Below are positions 38,965 to 48,551 of a stretch of 64,000 nucleotides of DNA, in pieces (position 1 is the first letter of the stretch; the number at the start of each line of letters is the position of its first letter). The stretch is from Deinococcus arcticus (GTDB taxonomy: Bacteria > Deinococcota > Deinococci > Deinococcales > Deinococcaceae). A program made the position numbers and the translations under genes. Where the stretch lies: the NCBI RefSeq assembly GCF_003028415.1, contig NZ_PYSV01000010.1:62001-126000 (forward strand), given 5' to 3'. The notes under the pieces were generated by a model. The model searched no databases and had not been told where the DNA came from. It saw nothing but the letters and a program-made list of their open reading frames with translations.

Positions 38965-40413
38965 ATGGCCCTGCCGTACTCGCACGACTTCATGCTGGAG
39001 CGGATGTACGCCGCCGACGCCGCCTTTGACGGGCTGTTCTATACCGGCGTCACCAGCACCGGCATCTACTGCCTGCCGTCGTGCCGGGCGCGTAAGCCGC
39101 TGGCGCGGCACGTGGCGTTTCATGCCAGCCCGGCGCAGGCCCGCGCCGCCGGGCTGCGCGCCTGCCGGCGCTGCCACCCCGACGCCTTCGGGGCCGGGGC
39201 CCCAGCTGAAGAAGCCACCTTCTGGGCAGCCCTGGCCCGCGTTGCGGTGCCCGAGGTGCCCACCGCCCGTGACCTTGCCCGCGCGCTGGGCCTGGGGCGC
39301 GGCGCGCTGCACCGCTTGTGCCGCGATCATCTGCAGTGTTCACCGGCCGCGTGGCTGGGCCGCGAGCGGGTGGCGCTGGCCGCCCGGGCCCTGCTGCTCT
39401 GCCCGGAGCGGTCCGTGGCCCAGGTGGCCTTTGAGGCCGGCTACGGCAGCCTCTCGGCCTTTGGGGCGCAGTTCCGGCGGGCCATGGGGGTGGCCCCGCA
39501 GGCGTTTCGCCAGGGACCGGCGCAGGGCCGCTGGACCCTGGCCCTGCCCGTGGATTTCCCGGCGGCCAGCCTGCGGCGCGACCTGGGCCGGGACGCCCGC
39601 AGCCTCACGGCGCAGGTGCAGGGGCCGGTGGTGACGCTGGGCTGGCGCCTGCCCTCGGGGCCGCGCCGCGTGACGCTGCACTTTTCCGGCGACCTGGGCG
39701 GCACCGTGACCGTGCAGCCCGAGGTGCCCGGCCCCCTGGACCCGGCCGACGGGCTAGCGCTGCACCGGCTGACGTGGCGGGCCCTGGGGCTGGACGGGCC
39801 TGCGCCCGTCCAGGCCGGGCCGCCCGGGCTCGCCCTGGCCCCGCCGGGCCTGCGGGTGCCGCTGGTGCCAGACCCGTTTGACGGGCTGGTGTGGGCGGTG
39901 GTGGGCCAGCAGGTTACCTTTGCGCAGGCCTGCACCCTGCGGCGGCGGCTGGTGGAGCGCTGCGGCAGCCCCCTGGGCGGCGGGCTGTGGGCCCCACCTT
40001 CGCCCGAAGCGGTGGCGGCCCTGTCCCTGTCCGAGCTGCGCGCCCTGGGCCTGACCGGGGCCCGCGCTGCCCTGTTGCAGGGGCTGGCCACCCGGGTGGC
40101 GTGCGGCGAACTGAACCTGGAGGCGCTGGCCCGCGGCCCGGTGGGCGCGGCCCGCCGAACGCTGAGGTCCATTCCTGGCGTGGGACCCTGGACCGCCGAG
40201 TATGTCCTGCTGCGCGTGCTGGGCTTTCCCGATGTGGTTCCGGCCGGGGACGCGGCGCTGGCGGCGGCCCTGCACCGCGCGCACGCCCTGGCCGCCCGCC
40301 CCACGCCGCCGCAGGTGCAGGCCCTGCTGGCCCCCTACGCCCCGCAGCGCAGCCTCGCCGTCTTTCATCTCTGGCATCACCTTCACCCCCAAGGAGCCGC
40401 CCATGAGTGCTAA
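38965..40413 (+). CDS. Ada-type regulator fused to AlkA 3-methyladenine DNA glycosylase
   Basis: 482 residues. Ada N-terminal zinc domain with Cys36, 40, 67 and 70 (GIYCLPSC and RACRRCHP), matching E. coli Ada C38/42/69/72, so C36 should accept a methyl group from DNA phosphotriesters. Next an AraC helix-turn-helix (about 85-170; ARDLARALGLGRGALHRLC, VAFEAGYGSLSAFGAQFRRA). Then an AlkA N-domain and the HhH-GPD glycosylase with VGQQVTFAQA, SIPGVGPWTAEY and catalytic Asp in PAGDAAL. It both senses and repairs alkylation damage. The O6-methylguanine methyltransferase domain is absent. Confidence 0.93.
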   Translation: MALPYSHDFMLERMYAADAAFDGLFYTGVTSTGIYCLPSCRARKPLARHVAFHASPAQARAAGLRACRRCHPDAFGAGAPAEEATFWAALARVAVPEVPTARDLARALGLGRGALHRLCRDHLQCSPAAWLGRERVALAARALLLCPERSVAQVAFEAGYGSLSAFGAQFRRAMGVAPQAFRQGPAQGRWTLALPVDFPAASLRRDLGRDARSLTAQVQGPVVTLGWRLPSGPRRVTLHFSGDLGGTVTVQPEVPGPLDPADGLALHRLTWRALGLDGPAPVQAGPPGLALAPPGLRVPLVPDPFDGLVWAVVGQQVTFAQACTLRRRLVERCGSPLGGGLWAPPSPEAVAALSLSELRALGLTGARAALLQGLATRVACGELNLEALARGPVGAARRTLRSIPGVGPWTAEYVLLRVLGFPDVVPAGDAALAAALHRAHALAARPTPPQVQALLAPYAPQRSLAVFHLWHHLHPQGAAHEC

Positions 40414-41275
40414 TGCCCCGTTGCCCGCCCCCCCATCCCTGGCCGACACTGCTGCGCGTGCTCGGCAGTTGCGCGCCCTGCACGGCGGCGGCCTGGTGCT
40501 GCCCAACGCCTGGGACGCCCTCAGCGCCCGCCTGCTGCAGGAGGCCGGATTTCCGGCCATCGGCACCACCAGCGCCGGGGTGGCCTTTGCGCTGGGCCAC
40601 CCCGACGGGCAGGTGCTGCCGCGCGCCGAGGCCCTGCATGCGCTGGGCCGCATGGTGGCGGCGGTGCAGGTGCCCGTGACCGCCGATCTGGAAGCCGGGT
40701 ACGGCCACCGCCCGCCGGAGGTGGCCGCCACCGTGCGCGCCGCGCTGGACCTGGGGGCCGCTGGCCTGAACCTGGAAGACGCCACAGGCGAACCCGGTGC
40801 GCCGCTGTACCCCCTGGCCGCCCAGGTGGACCGGCTGGCCGCCGCGCGTGGGGCCGCTGAAGCGGCGGGCGTGCCGGCTTATCTCAATGCCCGCACCGAC
40901 ACCTATTTCACCGGTTTCGGGGCCAGCGCGGCCGAGCGGCTCCATGAAACCGTCCGGCGGGGTCGGGCTTACCTGCAGGCCGGGGCCGACAGTGTGTTCG
41001 TGCCCGGCGTGACCGACCCGGCCACCGTGCAGGCGCTGCGGGCGGGGATCGGCGGGCCCGTGGCCGTGATGCTGCTCCCCGGCGGGCCGGGTGCCCCCGA
41101 ACTGCTGGCGGCCGGCGCCTGCCGGGTCAGCGTGGGGCCGGGGCTGCTGCTGGCCGCGCTGGGTCATGTGGCGCAACTGGCCCAGGCGTTGCGCACCCAG
41201 GGCAGTTTTGCCCCGGCCACCGCTCTACCCTTCGCCCAGGTGCAGGGGTGGTTCAGCCCGGCCGCTGGGCTGTAA
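40403..41275 (+). CDS. Isocitrate lyase / PEP mutase family protein
   Basis: 290 residues from the ATG at 40403, with AAGGAG 6 nt upstream; overlaps the repair gene by 11 bp. TIM-barrel of the PEP mutase/ICL type: VLPNAWDALSARLLQEAGFPAIGTTSAGVA, VTADLEAGYG (metal-binding Asp/Glu), GLNLEDATG, LNARTDTYF and ADSVFVPG. Likely cleaves or forms a C-C bond beside a carboxylate (oxaloacetase, methylisocitrate lyase-like); the exact substrate is open. Its TAA stop serves as the border of an R-family repeat. Confidence 0.88.
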   Translation: MSANAPLPAPPSLADTAARARQLRALHGGGLVLPNAWDALSARLLQEAGFPAIGTTSAGVAFALGHPDGQVLPRAEALHALGRMVAAVQVPVTADLEAGYGHRPPEVAATVRAALDLGAAGLNLEDATGEPGAPLYPLAAQVDRLAAARGAAEAAGVPAYLNARTDTYFTGFGASAAERLHETVRRGRAYLQAGADSVFVPGVTDPATVQALRAGIGGPVAVMLLPGGPGAPELLAAGACRVSVGPGLLLAALGHVAQLAQALRTQGSFAPATALPFAQVQGWFSPAAGL

Positions 41276-41451
41276 TACGGACGGCCGTCCATATCCGGAA
41301 CATCCGGGAAGAAGGGGGATGGTCCCCGCCTTGGGCTGGGGGCGGTCCAATGCCCGGAACTCCGTCTCTGTTCCTGCTCTGCTGCGCAGCGTTGCGAGTC
41401 CCTCCGGTCGGAAAATTCCGGAAGACGTGACGGAATGTTTCGGAACCCGTA
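41276..41451 (+). repeat. R-family repeat, copy 2
   Basis: 176 bp from TACGGACGGCCGTCC to GGAACCCGTA. The 5' flanking triplet is TAA (41273-41275), the stop codon of the preceding gene; the 3' triplet is GAA, one base different. Shares 'catccgggaagaaggggg' and 'ctgctctgctgcgcagcg' with copy 1. Confidence 0.88.
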
Positions 41452-41495
41452 GAACCCTGCGTCAGGTGGCGGATGTGGCCGGGGCGAAGCGGCGC

Positions 41496-41501
41496 GACAC
41501 T
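41496..41501 (+). promoter_or_regulatory. -10 element GACACT, leaderless start
   Basis: GACACT lies 6 nt before the ATG at 41508 and selects this start within a longer open frame. Confidence 0.5.
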
Positions 41502-41507
41502 GGTGAC

Positions 41508-42203
41508 ATGGTCATTTCTGCCGCCGATGGCACGCCCTTGCACGTCACCGCCCTGGGCAAGGGGGCGCCCCTGCTGCTGCTCTCCGGTGGGCCGGGCTGC
41601 GTGAATTACCTCGGCCCCGTGGCGGCGCTGTTGCCCGGCTGGCGCTGCCTGCTGCCCGACCCGCGCGGGGTGGGTCAAAGTGGTGGTGGCCTTCATGACC
41701 TCACCACGGCCCTGGCAGACCTCGAAGCCCTGCGCGCGGCCCTGGGGATAGAGCGCTGGCGGGTGCTGGGCCATTCCTGGGGCGCGGATCTGGGGCTGGC
41801 CTATACCCTGGCGCACCCGGCGCGTGTGGCGCAGCTGCTGAGTGTGGCTGGAACCGGCATTCAGAACGACCGCGACTGGAAGGCTGCCTATGAGGCCGGC
41901 AAGGGCCAGGAACCCGCGCTGGACGTGGCCTGGAACCCCGAAGTGCACCGCGCCCTGCTCAGCGACTGGCGGGCCCTGATCAAGGCGCCGGACCTGCTGC
42001 GCCGTCTGGCAGACCTGCCGGTGCCCACAACAGTTCTGCACATGAGCGCCGACATCCGCCCCGGTTGGCCCGCGCGGCAACTGGCGGCGCTGCTGCCCCT
42101 GGGCACGTGGGCCGAGGTTCCCGGCGCGCCCCACAACGCCTGGCTCACGCACCCAGAGGAACTGGGCAGTGCACTTCGGACTGCACTGGGAACGCCAACA
42201 TGA
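41508..42203 (+). CDS. Alpha/beta hydrolase (proline iminopeptidase-like)
   Basis: 231 residues. LLLLSGGPGCVNYLGPVAALL gives the oxyanion HGGPG-like loop; the nucleophile Ser is in VLGHSWGADLGLAYTLAHP (G-x-S-x-G); the acid is probably in HMSADIRPG and the base His in PGAPHNAWLTHPEE. It resembles proline iminopeptidases and lactonases. The lid between strands 6 and 7 is short. The next gene overlaps by ATGA, so the two are coupled. Confidence 0.85.
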   Translation: MVISAADGTPLHVTALGKGAPLLLLSGGPGCVNYLGPVAALLPGWRCLLPDPRGVGQSGGGLHDLTTALADLEALRAALGIERWRVLGHSWGADLGLAYTLAHPARVAQLLSVAGTGIQNDRDWKAAYEAGKGQEPALDVAWNPEVHRALLSDWRALIKAPDLLRRLADLPVPTTVLHMSADIRPGWPARQLAALLPLGTWAEVPGAPHNAWLTHPEELGSALRTALGTPT

Positions 42204-43045
42204 ACGTCCTGAATATTGAGCTGCTGCCCGGGTTGGCCGCCCGCTGGCGTGCGTGGCTGGCCCCGGCACGCCAGCCCTTCTTCCTGACCGCCGCCGAGGT
42301 GCAGACCCTGGGCCTGAACAGTGAACCCAGAGCCGACGCGGCCTTTCCCCCCGAGGCCCGCGACACCTTCACCCTGTGGGCCGTAGCGCCCGGGGCCGAT
42401 CAGGTCGTGTGGCTGGACCGGGCCGACTGGGCAAACCTGGCCTCTGCCCTTCAGCGCACGCTGCTGCGGGCCCAGGTGCGGCATGGGCGGGGCAACCTGC
42501 CGCTGGGCCGCGCCTACGCCGACCTCCTGCCAGGGCTGCCCCGGGGCCGCTTTCTCTGGCACCCGGATCACCTGGGCCCCGCGGTGCTGACCCGCTGGGT
42601 GGAGCAAGATGGGCTGCCGTGCCAGCGGGCGCAGGTGCCGGAAGCGGTCTGGGCGGGGGCGGCGGCGCTCCTGCCCGGGGCCCAGGCGCTGGCGGGCACC
42701 TTTCCGGACGGCAGCGCGGGCAACTGCTTTGGCGCCGTGATGGGCGCGGCCGGAGTGCCCGGCGCCGCGCAGACCTGGATGCAGCGGGCGCCCTTTGAAG
42801 CCTTCTTGCAGGCACACACCCGGCCCGGGGGGCACGACGATCAGCCCGGCACCGTGCTGGTGTGGCGCAGCCGGGACGGGCTGGCCCAGCACACCGCCGT
42901 TACCCTGGGCGGCGGCTGGGCGCTGCACAAGGCGGCCCAGACGTGGTGGACGCCGCGCGTGGTGCTGCCGGTGGCAGCCCTCAAGCGGGTCTCGCGCAGC
43001 CGGGGCCAGCGGCTGGAGCGGCGGCGACTGGTGGGCCCCGACTGA
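42200..43045 (+). CDS. Possible papain-like (NlpC/P60-type) cysteine hydrolase
   Basis: 281 residues, not firmly recognised. The C-terminal half has a Cys-His arrangement like papain-fold amidases: C176 in GSAGNCFGAVMGAAG, then PGTVLVWRSRDGLAQHTAVTLGGGWALHKAAQTWW with H231 and H243. The N-terminal 130 residues are unlike known modules. No signal peptide is seen, so a cytoplasmic or export-independent role is likely if active. Coupled by ATGA overlap to the alpha/beta hydrolase; the pair may process the same compound. Function inferred only from residue order. Confidence 0.5.
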   Translation: MNVLNIELLPGLAARWRAWLAPARQPFFLTAAEVQTLGLNSEPRADAAFPPEARDTFTLWAVAPGADQVVWLDRADWANLASALQRTLLRAQVRHGRGNLPLGRAYADLLPGLPRGRFLWHPDHLGPAVLTRWVEQDGLPCQRAQVPEAVWAGAAALLPGAQALAGTFPDGSAGNCFGAVMGAAGVPGAAQTWMQRAPFEAFLQAHTRPGGHDDQPGTVLVWRSRDGLAQHTAVTLGGGWALHKAAQTWWTPRVVLPVAALKRVSRSRGQRLERRRLVGPD

Positions 43046-43098
43046 AAGGCAGATGAGCCTAAGCCCCCTGGCGGATGCCGCGCCGCCCACGCCCAGCC

Positions 43099-43104
43099 CA
43101 TGAT
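43099..43104 (+). promoter_or_regulatory. -10 element CATGAT, leaderless start
   Basis: CATGAT lies 7 nt before the ATG at 43112 and favours it over the ATG at 43100. Confidence 0.4.
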
Positions 43105-43111
43105 GGGCCCC

Positions 43112-44133
<1,022 letters not shown>

Positions 44134-44137
<4 letters not shown>

Positions 44138-45108
44138 GGGCGTTCGCCATCCGCGAGGCCACCGACACCGACCTGCCGGCTCTGGCCGAGCTGCTGAGCG
44201 CCGTCAATCCCCGCCACCCCTGGACCGCCCAGACCCTGAAGCATGAACTGCAGGCCCTGCGCGACAGCCCGCTGGGGCTGCATGTGGCGCAGTGGGTGGC
44301 GCAGGACGCGGTTTCGGGCGCCCTGCTGGGCGCCGCCTCGGCGCTGCAGTTTGGCGGCATGTATCACCCGGACCGCTATCACGCTGAATTGGGCGTGCAC
44401 CCCGCCTCTCGTGGGCAGGGGGTGGGCACGGCGCTGGCGGCCGAGCTGGACACCCACCTGCGGGCACGCCGCGCACGGGAAATTCTGGCCGGCAGCTACG
44501 AGGACGAGCCGCAGGGCGTGGCCTTTTTGCAGGCCCGGGGCTTTGCCGAGGTCATGCGCTTTTTCGACAATGTGCTGACGGTGGCCGACGTTGACCCGGC
44601 GGCGTGGGCCGATCAAGCGGCGCTGCCGCCGGGCCTGCGGGTCCTGAGTCTGGCCGAGCTGCGCGCCGAGGTGGGCGAGACGGCCGCCAACCTTGCCTTC
44701 TACGAGGGCTGGCGCGAGGCCCGCGAGGATGTGCCGCGCACCGGGGCCGCCACGCCCATTCCCTTTGAGACCTTCCGCGACCGCCTGATCCGCCCCGAGT
44801 TTTTCCCGGAGGGCGTGCTGCTGGCCGTGACCCCGGAAGGCGAGGTGGCCGCCCTGTCCGAGCTGTATCTGGACCTGCACGACCCCGCCCGCCTGAACAC
44901 CGGCCTGACCGGCACCCGCCGCGCGTGGCGCCGACATGGGCTGGCGCTGGCCCTGAAGCTGGCGGCCCTGCGGCTGGCCCGTGAGCGCGGCGCGGCCGAG
45001 GTCTGGACCGGGAACGCCACCACCAACGCGCCCATGCTGGCCCTGAACGGGCGCCTGGGCTTTCGCCCGCGCGTGGCCTGGATTGAAATGAAGTGGGGCG
45101 GCGTATGA
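44134..45108 (+). CDS. Double-GNAT acetyltransferase (second in tandem)
   Basis: 324 residues, GTG start overlapping the previous stop by 4 bp. The N-domain has AELGVHPASRGQGVGTALAAEL. The C-domain has TGLTGTRRAWRRHGLALALKL and NATTNAPMLALNGRLGF; its acetyl-CoA loop (RRHGLA) lacks the usual G-x-G spacing and may bind weakly. Same two-domain plan as its neighbours, so tandem duplication is likely. Substrate unknown. Confidence 0.87.
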
Positions 45109-46088
45109 CCCAGGGGCTTGTGTCTGCGGCCCCCATTGACGTTGGCCCCGTGCAGCCCCACGAGTGGGACGCGGCGGCGCGGGCCTACACCGCCGCGCAG
45201 CCCAGTGATCCGGTCAGCGGGGCCGAGCTGCGCCGCCGCGACGAGGAGCAGCTCGGCTGGGGCTACCACGCGGGCGTGCTCGTGGCCCGGCAGCACGCCG
45301 AGGTGGTGGGCAGCGCCTTGTACTTTCAGAATCCGGGCGCGTACCACCCGCGGCGCTTCACGCTGGAACTGGGCGTGCACCCGGACCGGCAGGGGCTGGG
45401 CGCCGGGGCTGCCCTCTGGACGGCGCTGGAAACGGTCCTGCGCGGGCTGGGCGCCAAGTCGGCCCGCATCCTGGCGCGCGACGAGCACCCGGTGGCCCCC
45501 GGCTTCCTGACCCGCCGGGGCTTCGTGGGTGACCAGCGGTTTTTTTTCAGCGTGCTGGACCTGCTGGCCTTTGATGAAGCGCCCTACGCGGACCTGCGCG
45601 GGCGGCTGGCGGCCCGGGGCGTGCGCCTGCGTTCGTTCAGCGAACTGCGCGCGGCGGGCGAGCCCGACCTGGACGCCCGCCTGCACGCCCTGATGAGCGA
45701 CGTGCGCCAGGACGTGCCCCGCGCCGAGCCCGCCACTCCACTGTCCTTTGAGGTCTTCAGGGAGGCGGTGCTGGACGACCCCTGCCTGCTGCCGGACGGC
45801 TATCTGGTGGCTGAACACGGCGGAGCGTTCATCGGGCAGACCACCCTGTTTCGCAGCGAGGCCAGCCCGGACCTGCTGACTGGCCTGACCGGCGTCACGC
45901 GCGAGTGGCGCGCTCAGGGCGTGGCCACACTGCTCAAGCTGGGGGCCATTCGTGCGGGGCAGGCGCTGGGCGGCGCGCTCATCCGCACCGACAACGCCAG
46001 CAACAACGCGCCCATGCTGGCCATCAACGACCGCCTGGGCTTTGTGCGGGAGGGCGGGGCCACCACCTCCTACCTGCGCCGCTTCTGA
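45105..46088 (+). CDS. Double-GNAT acetyltransferase (third in tandem)
   Basis: 327 residues from the ATG at 45105 (ATGA overlap with the second gene). N-domain: TLELGVHPDRQGLGAGAALWTAL. C-domain: TGLTGVTREWRAQGVATLLKL and NASNNAPMLAINDRLGFV. It is closest to the second copy in the C-domain. The stop overlaps the next ATG by one base (TGATG), extending the operon. Confidence 0.87.
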   Translation: MTQGLVSAAPIDVGPVQPHEWDAAARAYTAAQPSDPVSGAELRRRDEEQLGWGYHAGVLVARQHAEVVGSALYFQNPGAYHPRRFTLELGVHPDRQGLGAGAALWTALETVLRGLGAKSARILARDEHPVAPGFLTRRGFVGDQRFFFSVLDLLAFDEAPYADLRGRLAARGVRLRSFSELRAAGEPDLDARLHALMSDVRQDVPRAEPATPLSFEVFREAVLDDPCLLPDGYLVAEHGGAFIGQTTLFRSEASPDLLTGLTGVTREWRAQGVATLLKLGAIRAGQALGGALIRTDNASNNAPMLAINDRLGFVREGGATTSYLRRF

Positions 46089-46780
46089 TGCTGCTGAGCG
46101 TGGACTGGGACGCCTTTTCCGGCACCCGGGCACTGGTGTTCGACGCGCCGGTCTGGGGCACCCGCGACCGCGACGAGGACCGGCTGGCCGCCTGGACGGC
46201 GCGGGCGGCGCGGCGCGGCGGCGACCCTCACGGCGCCGCGCCCTGGGCCGCCCTGGAGGACGATTTTCCCCTGTACCCCGGCTGGGAAACGCTGCGGGCC
46301 TACGCCGGGGTGCCGGCCTGGGTGACCCTCAGCCACGCGGACGCCTGGGAGTGGCTGCAGCAGTTTCCTGGTCAGGACGTGCTGAATCTGGATTCCCACC
46401 ACGACCTCGCCAGCGTCTCCGGCGATCCGGCGCGGGTGCGCCCTGGCAACTGGGCGGGGCTGGGGCTGCGCTCGGGGCTCATCCGGCGCGTCACCACGCT
46501 GTATCCCCACTGGCACGCCGAGCTGCCGGTGGCCGAGGGCTTTGACCTGCCGCGCACCTGGGCCGAGGTCTCGCCGCTGCTGCCCGCTGAACGCCATGAC
46601 CGGATCACCCTGACCCGGCAGGCGGCCCCCGGCGCGGGCCTGCCGGACCCGGCCGGGGTCACGGCCCTGCTGCTGGTGCAGTCCCCGGCCTGGACCAGCC
46701 CGGCGCATGACCCGGCGCTGCGAGACCTCGCGGCGGCGCTGCGCGCGCGGGTGCTGCAGCCCCCCCTGTGGCGGTCATGA
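46088..46780 (+). CDS. Uncharacterised protein, ureohydrolase/UPF0489-like motif
   Basis: 230 residues, not recognised with certainty. Begins MLLSVDWDAFSGTRALVFDAPVWG. The central VLNLDSHHDLASV followed by GNWAGLGLRSGL recalls the Asp-x-His-x-Asp metal site and the GNW motif of arginase-like UPF0489 proteins. A second acidic/aspartate-rich start (DWD) could complete a metal site. It follows the GNAT trio with a one-base overlap, suggesting a joint pathway in which an amide is made or broken. Confidence 0.45.
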   Translation: MLLSVDWDAFSGTRALVFDAPVWGTRDRDEDRLAAWTARAARRGGDPHGAAPWAALEDDFPLYPGWETLRAYAGVPAWVTLSHADAWEWLQQFPGQDVLNLDSHHDLASVSGDPARVRPGNWAGLGLRSGLIRRVTTLYPHWHAELPVAEGFDLPRTWAEVSPLLPAERHDRITLTRQAAPGAGLPDPAGVTALLLVQSPAWTSPAHDPALRDLAAALRARVLQPPLWRS

Positions 46781-46846
46781 CGGGCCGGGGGGCGGAGGGT
46801 ACAATGCCCTCACCTCAAGTCCCCCTGGTCTGTAGGAGCCCCCACC

Positions 46847-47359
46847 GTGATGACCCCCCCCCAAGAGCAGACCCTGCCCACCGCCTATCAGGTGGGGGCG
46901 TTCGCCCTGATTGTGCACCGGGGCGCCTACCTGATCACCAGCCCGCGCCAGCCGCTGCTGCCCGGCGGCAGCCACGACCTGCCCGGTTTCATTCTGAATG
47001 CCGCCACCGGCACCAATCCGGTGGAACTGCAGCTGCGGCGCACCATCCGCGAGCAGGTGAGCCTGGCGGTGGGCGAGCTGAAACTGGTGGGCTCGCACGC
47101 GGCGCGCGGCATGCACGGCGCGGAGGGCGGCATGCGCCTGAACCTGATTTTCGGCACCGAGTACTGCGCGGGCATTCTGCAGCCGGACCCCAGCACAGTC
47201 ACGGGCGCCACCTGGGTCCCGGGCGAGGACCTGCTGAGCCCCGGCGGCGCCCCGGGGTGGTTGCAGGGCGCGGTGCGCGACTTCGAGGCCATCACCCCGC
47301 TGCCTGTTCCTGACGCCCCTGCCCCCACTTCCAAGCTGCGCTTCGGCCGCCGCCGCTAA
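46847..47359 (+). CDS. Nudix-like protein with degenerate Nudix box
   Basis: 170 residues. The fold outline fits Nudix hydrolases (YQVGAFALIVHRGAYLITSPRQPLLPGG, then LQLRRTIREQVSLAVGELKLVGS and LNLIFGTEYCAGIL). The Nudix box should read G-x5-E-x7-R-E-x2-E-E; here the glutamates are mostly missing, with only R-R-T-I-R-E left, so pyrophosphatase activity is doubtful. Starts at GTG 46847 or ATG 46850; AGGAG lies 8 nt before the GTG. TACAAT at 46800-46805 is a good -10, so this gene has a leader. Its TAA stop lies inside the border of an X repeat. Confidence 0.65.
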   Translation: MMTPPQEQTLPTAYQVGAFALIVHRGAYLITSPRQPLLPGGSHDLPGFILNAATGTNPVELQLRRTIREQVSLAVGELKLVGSHAARGMHGAEGGMRLNLIFGTEYCAGILQPDPSTVTGATWVPGEDLLSPGGAPGWLQGAVRDFEAITPLPVPDAPAPTSKLRFGRRR

Positions 47360-47488
47360 GTACCTCGCTGTTGACCTTTAGATCAACCGAGCAGAGCGAG
47401 TGGCAAAGCAAAGTGCCTCGCACTGGGAATGGAAACGTTGCTGCGCCCTTCTGAACCGTTGGCCTGGGGGAAGGGCGAGGGACTTAAG
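47356..47488. repeat. X-family structured repeat, copy 3 (divergent)
   Basis: 133 bp bounded by CTAAG and CTTAAG. It starts at the stop codon of the Nudix-like gene. Left hairpin TTGACCTTTAGATCAA inside CTCGCT...AGCGAG. The outer stem of the right part pairs AAGTGCCTCGC with GCGAGGGACTT (one mismatch), different in sequence from the other copies but still paired. Confidence 0.75.
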
Positions 47489-47613
47489 TAGCTCGCTGTT
47501 GATCTTTAGATCAACCGAGCGGAGCGAGTATCGAAAAAAGTACGTTGCACCGGGAGTGGAGACTTTGCGGTGCTCTCCTGCAAAGTCGTAACGTGAGGTG
47601 CAACGTACTTAAG
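47483..47613. repeat. X-family structured repeat, copy 2
   Basis: 131 bp bounded by CTTAAG at both ends; it shares its first CTTAAG with copy 3, so the two are in tandem. Hairpin TTGATC-TTTA-GATCAA, then a 14-bp perfect stem AAGTACGTTGCACC/GGTGCAACGTACTT enclosing GACTTTGC...GCAAAGTC. The right half is nearly identical to copy 1 except for paired changes. Confidence 0.88.
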
Positions 47614-47758
47614 CGCCACCCCGGACGGAACGCCTGTGCGTCCAGGGCCGCTTGGAAGGGGATGGGACTGTTTCCTGACCGGCCTTCCGGGTGTTCCCGG
47701 GTTCGCTCTGCGCTGCGCCTCGGTGAGTCTGCTTTTTCCCCGCTGTCGGCTCACCTGA

Positions 47759-47915
47759 TACGGACTGCCGTCCATTTCCGTACCATCCGGGAAGAAGGGG
47801 GATGTTCTCCGCCTTCGGCGCTGTTCCAGCCCAATTCCCGGAAATCCCTATTTTTTCCTTCTTCCGCTGGTCGGAAAAATTCCGGAGCACGTTCCGGAAT
47901 GTTTCGGAACCCGTA
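47759..47915 (+). repeat. R-family repeat, copy 3
   Basis: 157 bp from TACGGACTGCCGTCC to GGAACCCGTA, flanked on both sides by TGA (47756-47758 and 47916-47918), a perfect 3-bp target duplication. Contains the 'catccgggaagaaggggg' core and a terminal hairpin ATTCCGG.../...CCGGAAT. The 145 bp between the X repeats and this copy (47614-47758) hold no recognisable feature. Confidence 0.9.
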
Positions 47916-47993
47916 TGAGTTCCCCACAAGGGCGCATCTGCTACCCTGCGGGGCGGCCCGCGACCTGTTTTGTCGCTGTGGCTGGAGGCATCT

Positions 47994-48551
47994 ATGAACC
48001 ATTCTCCCGCTCGGGGCCTGCTTGCCCCGCTGCCCCTGCTCCTGATTGCCCTGTATGCCCTGAGCATTCTGCTCGCCAACTTCACGCTGAACACCTTCAT
48101 TCCGCTGCCCGTGTTTGGGCTGCTCAGCGTGGGCACCATCTTCTTCGCCGCCGTGTTCACCCTGCGCGACCGCATTCACCGCGCGGGCGGCCTGAACGCC
48201 GTGTATCTCGCCATAGGCACGGCGCTGCTGGTGAACACGGCATTCGCCCTGGTCACGGATACCTCGTGGCGCTTTATTGGCGCCAGCTTCCTGGCGATTC
48301 TGGTGAGCGAGCTGGCCGACACGGCCGTGTACCAGCGCCTGATCCGGCGCCGCTGGTGGACCCGGGTGCTGGCCAGCAACGCGCTCAGCGTGCCGCTGGA
48401 CTCGATTCTGTTTACCCTGCTGGCGTTCTGGGGCGATAAAAGCAGCAACGAGATCACCCAGATTATCTTTGCCGACATCGTGGCCAAGTTCCTGATCGCC
48501 GCGCTGTTCGCGATCCGGCTGCGGCACGCGGCGCGGTCCATCGCGGCGTGA
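47994..48551 (+). CDS. VUT family transporter (YhhQ-like queuosine precursor transporter)
   Basis: 185 residues from the ATG at 47994, which has GGAGG 5-6 nt upstream. Six hydrophobic segments; the typical VUT text is ANFTLNTFIPLPVFGLLSVGTIFFAAVFTLRDRIHRAGG and SFLAILVSELADTAVYQRL. YhhQ/VUT proteins import 7-deazaguanine precursors (preQ0, preQ1) for queuosine in tRNA. The next gene, overlapping by GTGA, is QueF-like, which supports this role. Two small hairpins precede the start but I see no preQ1 riboswitch core. Confidence 0.85.
   Translation: MNHSPARGLLAPLPLLLIALYALSILLANFTLNTFIPLPVFGLLSVGTIFFAAVFTLRDRIHRAGGLNAVYLAIGTALLVNTAFALVTDTSWRFIGASFLAILVSELADTAVYQRLIRRRWWTRVLASNALSVPLDSILFTLLAFWGDKSSNEITQIIFADIVAKFLIAALFAIRLRHAARSIAA

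Noticed and set aside
47916..47993. preQ1 riboswitch before the queuosine-precursor transporter
   Set aside because: Two small hairpins are present, but I could not find the A-rich tail or loop core of the known preQ1 classes.
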